Positions 1-5,530 of a DNA stretch of 5,549 nt are shown piece by piece. The translations under genes were made by a program, and so were the position numbers. Positions within the stretch are counted from its first letter, which is position 1. Each line of letters begins with the position of its first letter. This stretch comes from an uncultured Chlamydiaceae bacterium (GTDB lineage Bacteria; Chlamydiota; Chlamydiia; Chlamydiales; Parachlamydiaceae), in NCBI GenBank assembly GCA_945957185.1, contig CAMFKA010000144.1, forward strand, positions 1 to 5,549, read 5' to 3'. A model generated the notes under the pieces. It did no database searches and was not told the origin of the DNA. It saw nothing but the letters and a program-made list of their open reading frames with translations.

Positions 1-1335
1 AACCGCTCAGTTTCTGTAGATTTCGCGTTAAAAGCAATTCTCAATTCTAATGTTTGGAATGCTGATAACGACTCATTAAAAATCCTTTCCGAGAACATAC
101 AAAACACGTCTTCAAAGAACCGGATGTTTGTAACAAATTTCGGAATAACACAACTCGTTGATGTAACGGAATTTGTTACAAAACTACTTCCTGTTATTGG
201 TAGGTTAGACTCTGTTGAACAACGGATAGAAATAGCACAAGAAATTAGCAAACACTATCCATATTGCTCTGCCAGTGGAATCTTATCGTTATTTACAGAC
301 GAAGAAATAGTTAATCATCAAAACGAAATAACAAGTCTTTTACAGCAAGGTCTGGAGCGGTCATCAAACGCAGAACAGAAATCGTATCTGGAAAAAATTG
401 GGATGTACATAAAAGACATTAGAGAACGGCAAGATCCATCAAAATCAAAGCATGAAAAAGACTCACCAGCATACAGATGTTTGGGTTCAATTTCATATGA
501 TGATGGTAGGTTAGAGTGGGTTTTCAAAAAAAATGATGAACTTGAATACTCCTTTAAACGTCCGAAATCTGAACTTACAACAAAAGACGTCTTAAAAAAT
601 GATAACCGAAGAGTTCGAGAAGATTTTCCAGCGGAAAGCAATACATCTTTTCAAAATAACAATGACAAGCTTAATGTTCTTGGATTTAAAGATGAAACCG
701 GCGCTAGTGGAACCTTTGTGACACTTCCGGATCCTAATAATTTTTTAGAGCACAAAGAACAAACTCTAAAATTATTGCCCGACAAGGTGGATCGAGATAG
801 ATTGAGTGTACTTAAGGTGGGTATTTTAAGCGGAATTGTTCAACCTGATGAATTCAATAGGATGATGAAAGAACACCATGTCGTTATTTCAGATAAAGCA
901 GGATTTGATCACGATGCTATTTTTCATCTTTATCCTACTATTGATTTGTTGTTGTCCACAGAGCCTGAAAAATTTTTAAAAAGCATGGAAAACGCTATTA
1001 CAGCTTACACAAAATATGAAAGCTTGTTAGCTAACGAACAAAAAACCACAGAAAGAAATTCTGAAAACGAATTAAAGTTAAACGTGTTATTGTTGGCTTC
1101 TCAGTTTTTTCTCGACATTTTTACCACTGTTAATGATTTAAATGCTAGAGAACAGTTCACCGAGAATCTTAATTCAGGAATGTTTTTTCAGCAGGTGTTT
1201 GGAGTGGAAAAATTTTGGTGGGCTTATGAAAAACAATATGGTAGCTTTGATGAAAATGCTGTTTCCCGTCAATCCATCATTGATTTTTTAAACGAAATTA
1301 TGAAAAACACAAATCATCCTGATCACACTTTGTAA
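1..1335 (+). CDS. Unrecognised protein, 3' part of a longer gene (5' end outside the window)
   Basis: The frame is open from base 1 to the TAA at 1333-1335, giving 444 residues with no start needed inside the window. The first internal ATG (124) has no SD-like sequence before it, and the 41 codons ahead of it are stop-free in AT-rich DNA, so the gene most likely begins upstream. I do not recognise the family. Residues about 50-145 look helical and soluble. Residues about 145-225 are a polar, charged stretch rich in Lys, Asp, Asn and Ser that looks like a linker. Residues about 250-440 are again helix-like, with an aromatic patch FWWAYEKQYG near residue 405. I see no signal peptide, membrane segment or catalytic motif in the visible part. 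The 130-base gap and the lack of a shared function argue against an operon with recQ. A toxin, effector or defence role is possible but has no positive support. Confidence 0.75.
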   Translation, partial: NRSVSVDFALKAILNSNVWNADNDSLKILSENIQNTSSKNRMFVTNFGITQLVDVTEFVTKLLPVIGRLDSVEQRIEIAQEISKHYPYCSASGILSLFTDEEIVNHQNEITSLLQQGLERSSNAEQKSYLEKIGMYIKDIRERQDPSKSKHEKDSPAYRCLGSISYDDGRLEWVFKKNDELEYSFKRPKSELTTKDVLKNDNRRVREDFPAESNTSFQNNNDKLNVLGFKDETGASGTFVTLPDPNNFLEHKEQTLKLLPDKVDRDRLSVLKVGILSGIVQPDEFNRMMKEHHVVISDKAGFDHDAIFHLYPTIDLLLSTEPEKFLKSMENAITAYTKYESLLANEQKTTERNSENELKLNVLLLASQFFLDIFTTVNDLNAREQFTENLNSGMFFQQVFGVEKFWWAYEKQYGSFDENAVSRQSIIDFLNEIMKNTNHPDHTL

Positions 1336-1433
1336 ACATCCTCTTGAATCCCTTACGGTATAACGATCTTGACGCTAAGGCTCGCTGAAAGTTCTTCCCC
1401 CTAAAATAGAGTGCTTATTTTTCGGCTTTGCGT

Positions 1434-1439
1434 TATAGT
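1434..1439 (+). promoter_or_regulatory. Possible -10 box for recQ
   Basis: TATAGT matches the sigma70 -10 consensus at five of six bases and lies 26 bases before the recQ ATG. No good -35 box is seen 16-18 bases upstream. The gap between the first gene and recQ (1336-1465) also holds a 7-base inverted repeat, TATAACG at 1359-1365 and CGTTATA at 1431-1437, whose right arm overlaps this box. No convincing terminator for the first gene is visible. This is a weak call. Confidence 0.25.
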
Positions 1440-1465
1440 CTTGCATTAAAATAAATTTGATTGCC

Positions 1466-3595
1466 ATGACTTCTACAACATCATTGAATGACCATTTGAA
1501 AAGATGGTTTGGCTACAACACTTTTCGCTCTCACCAAAAAGAGATTATTGAGGGTGCTCTCCACCTAAAAGATGTGATGGCCATCCTTCCTACAGGTGCA
1601 GGTAAATCGATTTGCTATCAACTGCCTGCTTTGCTTATGGAGGGAACTGCGATTGTCATCTCGCCCCTCATTTCTCTAATGCAGGATCAAGTCTCCGCTT
1701 TAACCAAAAATAATGTTCCCGCCGCTTTTATCAATAGCTCGGTCCCACATTTTGAACTTTATGAAATACTTAATCAGCTCGATCAATACAAACTTTTGTA
1801 TATAGCTCCAGAACGCCTTAGCGACCCCAATTTTATGGAACGATTAAAAGCGTTAAAGGTCTCTTTTTTCGTCATCGATGAAGCCCACTGCATTTCCCAA
1901 TGGGGTCACTCTTTTCGTCCAGATTACCGTTCTCTATCCTTACTTAAAGCGAACTTCCCCAATACCCCTTTGATGGCTTTAACAGCGACAGCAACTTTGG
2001 AAGTGGAAAAAGATATTATTGCTCAATTGGCGATGAATAATCCTTTGATAATCAAGGGGAGTTTCGACAGACCAAACTTGATGATCCGCATCAACGCTAA
2101 ATCAAATCCTATCGAACAAATCAAATCCTTTTTAAAGAGTCACAAAGAGCAATCCGGAATCATTTACGCAGCTACCCGTAAAAATGTCGACGCTCTTTTT
2201 GCGGACTTGAAAAATCAGGGTTTTAATCTTGGCAAATATCACGCAGGGATGAGCGACAGCGACAGAAATGCCTCTCTTCACGACTTTATTCACGATAAAA
2301 CTCAATTGATGATTGCTACGGTGGCTTTTGGAATGGGTATTAATAAACCCGATATCCGTTTTGTGATTCATCACGACATGCCTAAAAATATCGAACAGTA
2401 CTATCAGGAGATTGGTCGTGCCGGACGGGATGGATTACCAGCCGAATGCCTGATGCTCTATAGTGGGCAAGATTTAATGGTTTACAAATTTTTTCTAAAA
2501 AATGAAGAAGACCGTATCGTTCGCAGAAAAATGGAAGAAAAGACAGAAGCCCTTTATTATCTCTGTCGAAAGCCTTTCTGTCGACGAGTAGAGTTGCTAA
2601 AATACTTTGGAGAGATATATCACGCAACAAAATGTATTAGTTGTGACAATTGTGTAGGTAATGAAGAAATTATCGATGGAACTGTGATTGCGCAAAAAAT
2701 TCTTTCCTGTGTCTCCCGCTTGAAGTTTAGCTACGGCATACGTCATGTGATCGACGTCTTACGTGGTTCAAAAAATGCAGTCATCCTTAAACATGGCCAC
2801 GATCAACTTTCGACATATAATCTGATGTCAGAATGTTCCGAAGCTGAATTGCGATATTATATTGATTCCTTACTCATTCAAGGTCTGTTGCAAAAAACCG
2901 ATGGAGATTATCCTGTTTTAGAGTGGACTGAAAAGTCTTCCGCTGCAATCAAAGGGGAGCTCAAAATCGTCTTTCGCAAGATTATTTACAAAGAAAAAGC
3001 ACGCGCTAAGACGGACCTTCCTTATAACCCAACCCTTTTTGCTATACTGAAAGAATTGCGCTTGAATCTATCTAGAGAAGAGGGACTGCCGCCGTTCGCC
3101 ATCTTTAGCGACAGATCGTTATACGAAATGGCCACTTATTTCCCCCAAGGGAGTTCTGAGTTTTTAGAAATTAACGGAGTGGGACGTCTAAAACTAGACA
3201 AATATGGCAGCCGTTTCATAACGGCTATTAAAGGCTTTTGTGCAAATCATGCACTAGACAAAAACGTTGATTCAAATAAACGCATCCCAGCAAAAGTAAA
3301 TGCGTCTGCAGAGACATCTTTCAGACTATTTCTTGAAAAGAAACCTCTCGAAGAAATTGCACAAATACGAGGGTTTGTGAAAAGCACCGTCATGGCACAT
3401 GTTTGTCAGTGTATTATGAACGGGGCTTATGAATCACCTTTAGATATCGATTGGTTCATTTCAAAAGAGCGTCAAAAGGAAATTAATCTCGTGATCGATC
3501 AGCTAGGAACTGAAAAACTTTCTCCAATAAAGCTTCAATTGCCTAATATTTCTTATGAAGAAATTCGCCTTATGGTCACACTTCGATCGGTATAA
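1466..3595 (+). CDS. recQ: ATP-dependent DNA helicase RecQ with C-terminal helix-turn-helix domain
   Basis: RecQ is a 3'-5' superfamily 2 DNA helicase acting in recombination repair and stalled-fork processing in the cytoplasm. Counting from the ATG at 1466 (709 residues), Walker A LPTGAGKS is at 41-48, DEAH at 138-141, the RecQ aromatic-rich loop CISQWGHSFRPDY at 142-154, TATAT at 173-177, TVAFGMGINKPD at 285-296 and QEIGRAGRDG at 314-323. Cysteines 372, 390, 393 and 396 match the RecQ zinc site. A winged-helix RQC region follows (about 400-505), then HRDC (about 518-593). Residues about 612-706 form an extra domain resembling the YpbB-type HTH_40, which makes the protein about 100 residues longer than E. 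coli RecQ (609). An in-frame TTG at 1457 could add three residues, but the ATG is preferred. Neither start has a clear SD. The gene appears complete and undamaged, and a hairpin 60 bases after the stop could end transcription. Confidence 0.95.
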   Translation: MTSTTSLNDHLKRWFGYNTFRSHQKEIIEGALHLKDVMAILPTGAGKSICYQLPALLMEGTAIVISPLISLMQDQVSALTKNNVPAAFINSSVPHFELYEILNQLDQYKLLYIAPERLSDPNFMERLKALKVSFFVIDEAHCISQWGHSFRPDYRSLSLLKANFPNTPLMALTATATLEVEKDIIAQLAMNNPLIIKGSFDRPNLMIRINAKSNPIEQIKSFLKSHKEQSGIIYAATRKNVDALFADLKNQGFNLGKYHAGMSDSDRNASLHDFIHDKTQLMIATVAFGMGINKPDIRFVIHHDMPKNIEQYYQEIGRAGRDGLPAECLMLYSGQDLMVYKFFLKNEEDRIVRRKMEEKTEALYYLCRKPFCRRVELLKYFGEIYHATKCISCDNCVGNEEIIDGTVIAQKILSCVSRLKFSYGIRHVIDVLRGSKNAVILKHGHDQLSTYNLMSECSEAELRYYIDSLLIQGLLQKTDGDYPVLEWTEKSSAAIKGELKIVFRKIIYKEKARAKTDLPYNPTLFAILKELRLNLSREEGLPPFAIFSDRSLYEMATYFPQGSSEFLEINGVGRLKLDKYGSRFITAIKGFCANHALDKNVDSNKRIPAKVNASAETSFRLFLEKKPLEEIAQIRGFVKSTVMAHVCQCIMNGAYESPLDIDWFISKERQKEINLVIDQLGTEKLSPIKLQLPNISYEEIRLMVTLRSV

Positions 3596-3655
3596 TCGGA
3601 TCTCCCAAACATAGCGACAAGTTATTTGCCAAAGGTTTACATCTCAGGCTTTAAT

Positions 3656-3691
3656 GGCTACCCTGCATCTCGTGCATACTGCAGGGTAGCT
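3656..3691. terminator. Hairpin between convergent genes, candidate bidirectional terminator
   Basis: Arms GCTACCCTGCA (3657-3667) and TGCAGGGTAGC (3680-3690) pair perfectly over 11 bases, with one further G-U pair outside and a 12-base loop. A weaker outer helix can extend it: CTCAG at 3643-3647 with CTGAG at 3699-3703, and CTTT at 3649-3652 with AGAG at 3692-3695. It lies 60 bases after the recQ stop and 25 bases beyond the stop of the minus-strand gene, where a shared terminator is expected. No T-run follows on either strand, so it is not a textbook intrinsic terminator. It could instead protect 3' ends. Confidence 0.5.
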
Positions 3692-3716
3692 AGAGGATCT
3701 GAGGATTTATTGATCG

Positions 3717-4082
3717 CTAGAGAGTGTCGGCTAAATAAACGTTTATAAACAAAGCCATGATTACATGCGCGGTAGCGGTGACCATATACTCAGTTAAAAG
3801 GTCATATCCTCTACGATTCTCGATTTTCTCATTTGCGTAAATGATGCTTATAAATTTTATCATAGCGCTTACTGTTAGAGCTCCTGGATAACGAGCGCCT
3901 GTTGATATATCTGTCATGTAAAAGAACGTGTGGAAGCAAATATGGCTTGTTAACGTAGCGAGAGCTTGAACTTTCGCTGGAACCGGTGATTTTGACCGGA
4001 TAATGGCGGAACCTCCCTGCACAGCAGCTACAGAGCTAGCTGTTATAAGAGCACCATTTAAGGATAATTGCGCTAAAGACAT
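3717..4082 (-). CDS. Small multi-pass membrane protein of unknown function
   Basis: This gene encodes 121 residues ending at a TAG (3719-3717). Two in-frame ATGs lie two codons apart, at 4088 and 4082. The second is chosen because AGGAGG at 4094-4089 is six bases from it but touches the first. Hydrophobic stretches at about residues 9-28, 36-57, 67-84 and 99-117 suggest three or four membrane helices with short loops. The charged loop NEKIENRRGYD (about 84-94) lies between the last two. There is no cleavable-looking signal peptide and no known motif. Histidines and a cysteine in the second helix (SHICFH, 46-51) and a histidine in the last helix are visible, but no function follows from them. 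The gene stands alone with its own strong promoter, converges on recQ and shares a hairpin with it. I do not recognise the family. Good expression signals and a coherent membrane pattern support a real gene. Confidence 0.8.
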   Translation of the reverse strand: MSLAQLSLNGALITASSVAAVQGGSAIIRSKSPVPAKVQALATLTSHICFHTFFYMTDISTGARYPGALTVSAMIKFISIIYANEKIENRRGYDLLTEYMVTATAHVIMALFINVYLADTL

Positions 4083-4088
4083 CAGCAT

Positions 4089-4094
4089 CCTCCT
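4089..4094 (-). promoter_or_regulatory. Perfect Shine-Dalgarno sequence that decides the start
   Basis: Read on the minus strand this is AGGAGG, immediately followed by ATGCTG and then ATG. Spacing is zero to the first ATG and six bases to the second, so translation should begin at 4082. It is much stronger than any SD seen before the other genes in the window. Confidence 0.85.
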
Positions 4095-4111
4095 GTTTAG
4101 TTGTTGGGTGA

Positions 4112-4140
4112 CTTATATAAACTTAAAAAGTTTGTGTCAA
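4112..4140 (-). promoter_or_regulatory. Near-consensus sigma70 promoter of the small membrane protein gene
   Basis: On the minus strand TTGACA (4140-4135) is followed by exactly 17 bases and then TATAAG (4117-4112), eleven matches of twelve to the sigma70 consensus. The expected transcription start is near 4105, giving a leader of about 20 bases that contains the SD. Order, spacing and strand all fit the gene at 4082-3717. Confidence 0.85.
4119..4133. promoter_or_regulatory. Perfect dyad in the promoter spacer, possible operator
   Basis: AAACTT (4119-4124), three A/T bases, AAGTTT (4128-4133) form a perfect 6+3+6 inverted repeat lying wholly between the -10 and -35 boxes. A repressor bound here would block RNA polymerase. 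AT-rich dyads also arise by chance, and no second copy or regulator gene is seen nearby. Confidence 0.35.
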
Positions 4141-4167
4141 CAATGGATGTAAAAGGATATCAAACTC

Positions 4168-4236
4168 GGCTCATCACACAAATGAGTAGCTACTGGAGAT
4201 TTTCTCTACAATAGGTACTCATTTGCGTGATGAGCC
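4168..4236. repeat. Long foldback repeat with 21-base arms
   Basis: The arms at 4168-4188 and 4216-4236 are inverted copies matching at 20 of 21 bases; the left arm begins GGCTCATCAC and the right arm ends GTGATGAGCC. The 27-base centre can fold further: CTA (4190-4192) with TAG (4212-4214), TG (4194-4195) with CA (4209-4210), and GAGA (4196-4199) with TCTC (4203-4206) around a TTT loop. Nearly all 69 bases can therefore form one hairpin. No target duplication is visible at the edges and no T-run follows closely on either strand. It may be a foldback MITE, a small structured RNA, or an insulator-type terminator upstream of the minus-strand promoter. Confidence 0.8.
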
Positions 4237-4250
4237 CAAAAAGTGTGCTA

Positions 4251-4341
4251 AGGCCTGAAAGGCCAAAATGTTACAGCCCAGGTCGCAGCGAAGCGGAGGC
4301 CTGGGTCAGATCCCAAAACAACATCGGAGGCCTGAAAGGTC
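4251..4341. repeat. REP/MITE-like element: central hairpin framed by two 14-base direct repeats
   Basis: AGGCCTGAAAGGCC (4251-4264) recurs as AGGCCTGAAAGGTC (4328-4341) with one difference, which keeps the small GGCC/GGYC hairpin through a G-U pair. Between them CCCAGG (4277-4282) and CCTGGG (4300-4305) form a stem. Its interior holds CGC/GCG (4284-4286, 4293-4295) and the GCGAAGC motif (4288-4294), known as an unusually stable mini-hairpin in DNA. Repeats with CCTGAAAGG units around a CCCAGG/CCTGGG hairpin are, from memory, dispersed in several bacterial phyla. Membership of such a family is inference. Confidence 0.6.
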
Positions 4342-4347
4342 GACATA

Positions 4348-4411
4348 AATGCTTAAGTTGACACCATTGAGAGCAGGCCTGTAGAGACCATGAGAATAGG
4401 GACTAAGCATT
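4348..4411. repeat. Short inverted repeat abutting the IS left end
   Basis: AATGCTTA (4348-4355) and TAAGCATT (4404-4411) are perfect 8-base inverted copies 48 bases apart. The right arm lies directly against the first base of the IS, and almost all of it falls in the 9 bases (CTAAGCATT, 4403-4411) expected to be the IS target duplication. It may be the ends of a short palindromic element or chance. Confidence 0.4.
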
Positions 4412-4434
4412 GGCCTTGTTGCGTAATCGGCCTC
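4412..4434 (+). repeat. IS left terminal inverted repeat
   Basis: These 23 bases match the reverse complement of 5527-5549 at 20 positions; the differences are at repeat positions 3, 12 and 17. It begins GGCCTTGTTGC, the expected transposase binding and cleavage end. Confidence 0.9.
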
Positions 4435-4437
4435 ACG

Positions 4438-4466
4438 TTAAGTTAAAAATTGAGTGTAAATAAAAA
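4438..4466 (+). promoter_or_regulatory. Possible weak transposase promoter
   Basis: TTAAGT (4438-4443), 17 bases, TAAAAA (4461-4466) match the sigma70 boxes at three and four of six positions. A start would fall near 4473. IS promoters are commonly weak. An alternative pair, TTGAGT (4450-4455) with AATAGT (4475-4480), has a 19-base spacer and would start near 4487. Neither is secure. Confidence 0.25.
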
Positions 4467-4468
4467 AA

Positions 4469-4515
4469 GCATGGAATAGTCTGTTCGTTACGACACAAAA
4501 CAAGGCTACCCATGC
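4469..4515 (+). promoter_or_regulatory. Hairpin enclosing the transposase start codon
   Basis: GCATGG (4469-4474) pairs with CCATGC (4510-4515), which contains the ATG. After a small internal loop, TAGTCT (4477-4482) pairs with AGGCTA (4503-4508) including one G-U, covering most of the AAGG that serves as SD (4502-4505). Both initiation signals would be buried in mRNA carrying the whole region. Transcripts starting near 4473 would lack most of the left outer arm. IS10 and IS50 are known to limit transposase made from read-through RNA in this way; applying it here is inference. Confidence 0.45.
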
Positions 4516-5468
4516 AAGATGAATCAAAATATCGCATTCGCAATTGGTCTGAGTATAACAAAGCTCTCATTCAAAGAGGAAGCATAAACGTTTGGATGGA
4601 TGAAGAATCGATAAAAAAATGGATTTCAACACACCATACCTGCCAAGCAGGAAGACCTGCAACATACTCTGATGAAGCCATTCTAATGATGCTTATTCTT
4701 CGAGAAGTGTATAAGCTCTCGCTAAGAAGCCTTCAAGGATTCGTACAATCTCTTTTCGGTAGATTAGAGTTAACACTCCCGGTGCCGAGTTATTCTCAAA
4801 TTTCAAGACGAGCACAAAAACTACATAAGAAGCTAACAAAGTTATCTGAAGGAAAAAAAGTTCATCATATCATCTTTGATTCGACCGGATTGAAAGTTTA
4901 TGGAGAGGGTGAATGGAAAACACGAATACATGGAAAAAGTAAAAGGAGAACTTGGAGGAAATTTCATATTGGAATAGATGCTGAAACACAAGATATTGTG
5001 TGTTGTGAGCTGACGGGAAATGATGAAGGCGATGCGGAAGTGGCAGAGCGCATGTTAGAAAAATTGCCCAAGATTAAATCTGCAAGAGGAGATGGAGCGT
5101 ACGATGCATGTCGATTTCGGAAGAAAGTGTATGAGAAAGGAGGGAAATGTATTGTTCCACCTCCTAAAGGTGCATCATATAAGGATTCAAAAGAAGGATG
5201 GGAAAAAGAACGAGATGTGGCAATTGCAGTGATTAGAGGGTTTGGAGATGTCGAAATGGGAAGGAAGCTTTGGAAAAAATTATCAGGTTATCACGAGAGG
5301 TCGCTAGTTGAGACCAGCATGTTTAGAGTGAAAAAGTTGTTTGGGGAAGGATTAAAATCACGCTCAATGGGAGGTCAAACGACAGAAGCTATGTGCAAGT
5401 GTATAATAATAAATAAGATGAATAAAATTGGGATGCCAAAATTTGAATGGGTGTGTGAGGCAGCTTAA
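4512..5468 (+). CDS. IS5-family (IS903-group) DDE transposase
   Basis: This 318-residue enzyme cuts and joins the ends of the surrounding IS. The N-terminal part (1-115) carries the IS903-like pattern NWSEYNKALIQRGS (11-24) and the DNA-binding region. The catalytic core has Asp123 in FDSTGLKVYGEGEWK, Asp194 in GDGAYD and Glu267. The last lies in the family signature Tyr260, Arg263, Glu267, Lys274, with exact Y-2-R-3-E-6-K spacing. IS903 transposase is 307 residues, so this copy is full length. A C-terminal NKMNKIGMP (301-309) matches the conserved tail. The ATG at 4512 follows a weak AAGG at six bases, and the in-frame DNA just upstream gives no better start. The gene lies between intact terminal repeats with no frameshift or stop, so the protein is probably active. 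Confidence 0.96.
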   Translation: MQDESKYRIRNWSEYNKALIQRGSINVWMDEESIKKWISTHHTCQAGRPATYSDEAILMMLILREVYKLSLRSLQGFVQSLFGRLELTLPVPSYSQISRRAQKLHKKLTKLSEGKKVHHIIFDSTGLKVYGEGEWKTRIHGKSKRRTWRKFHIGIDAETQDIVCCELTGNDEGDAEVAERMLEKLPKIKSARGDGAYDACRFRKKVYEKGGKCIVPPPKGASYKDSKEGWEKERDVAIAVIRGFGDVEMGRKLWKKLSGYHERSLVETSMFRVKKLFGEGLKSRSMGGQTTEAMCKCIIINKMNKIGMPKFEWVCEAA

Positions 5469-5516
5469 GGCATAAAAATCATGAAAGTTTACAAGTTATT
5501 AAAACCTAGAGAATGA

Positions 5517-5530
5517 CCTCTCGTGAGAGG
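5517..5530 (+). terminator. Small hairpin near the IS right end
   Basis: CCTCT (5517-5521) and AGAGG (5526-5530) pair perfectly around CGTG, 48 bases after the transposase stop, with the right arm entering the terminal repeat. No T-run follows, so it may only weakly end transposase transcripts, or may be incidental. Confidence 0.25.

Larger units (their letters stand above)
4141..4411. other. Gene-free repeat cluster between the membrane gene promoter and the IS
   Basis: I see no credible coding frame in this stretch. It contains three separate structured elements, each annotated on its own: a 69-base foldback, a hairpin flanked by 14-base direct repeats, and an 8-base inverted repeat whose right arm touches the IS. 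Its base composition is richer in G and C than the neighbouring genes, notably at 4251-4341. Confidence 0.7.

Noticed and set aside
124..126. ATG at 124 as the start of the first gene
   Set aside because: The frame stays open to base 1 and no SD precedes this ATG, so an upstream start is more likely.
318..641. Minus-strand open frame opposite the first gene
   Set aside because: It lies wholly antisense to a longer, better-supported frame, has a Ser/Phe-rich composition typical of antisense translation, and has no clear start signal.
1369..1407. recQ promoter from TTGACG (1369-1374) with TAAAAT (1402-1407)
   Set aside because: The 27-base spacer is far too long for a sigma70 promoter.
1457..1459. 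TTG at 1457 as the recQ start
   Set aside because: It adds only three residues, has no SD, and an ATG follows at 1466.
2132..2630. Two minus-strand open frames opposite recQ
   Set aside because: They overlap the conserved helicase motifs of recQ and show no family features.
1..3595. First gene plus recQ as a defence operon
   Set aside because: A 130-base gap with inverted repeats separates them, the first product has no recognised defence domain, and this RecQ looks like a housekeeping repair helicase.
4086..4088. First ATG (4088) of the small membrane protein as start
   Set aside because: AGGAGG directly touches it, leaving no spacing; the ATG at 4082 has the ideal six bases.
4251..4341. 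CRISPR array suggested by the repeated GGCCTGAAAGG units
   Set aside because: There are only two short copies, the interval between them is itself a hairpin, and no cas gene is present.
4358..4386. Plus-strand promoter from the perfect TTGACA at 4358-4363
   Set aside because: No acceptable -10 box lies 16-18 bases downstream (best is TGTAGA, three of six), and no gene starts before the IS.
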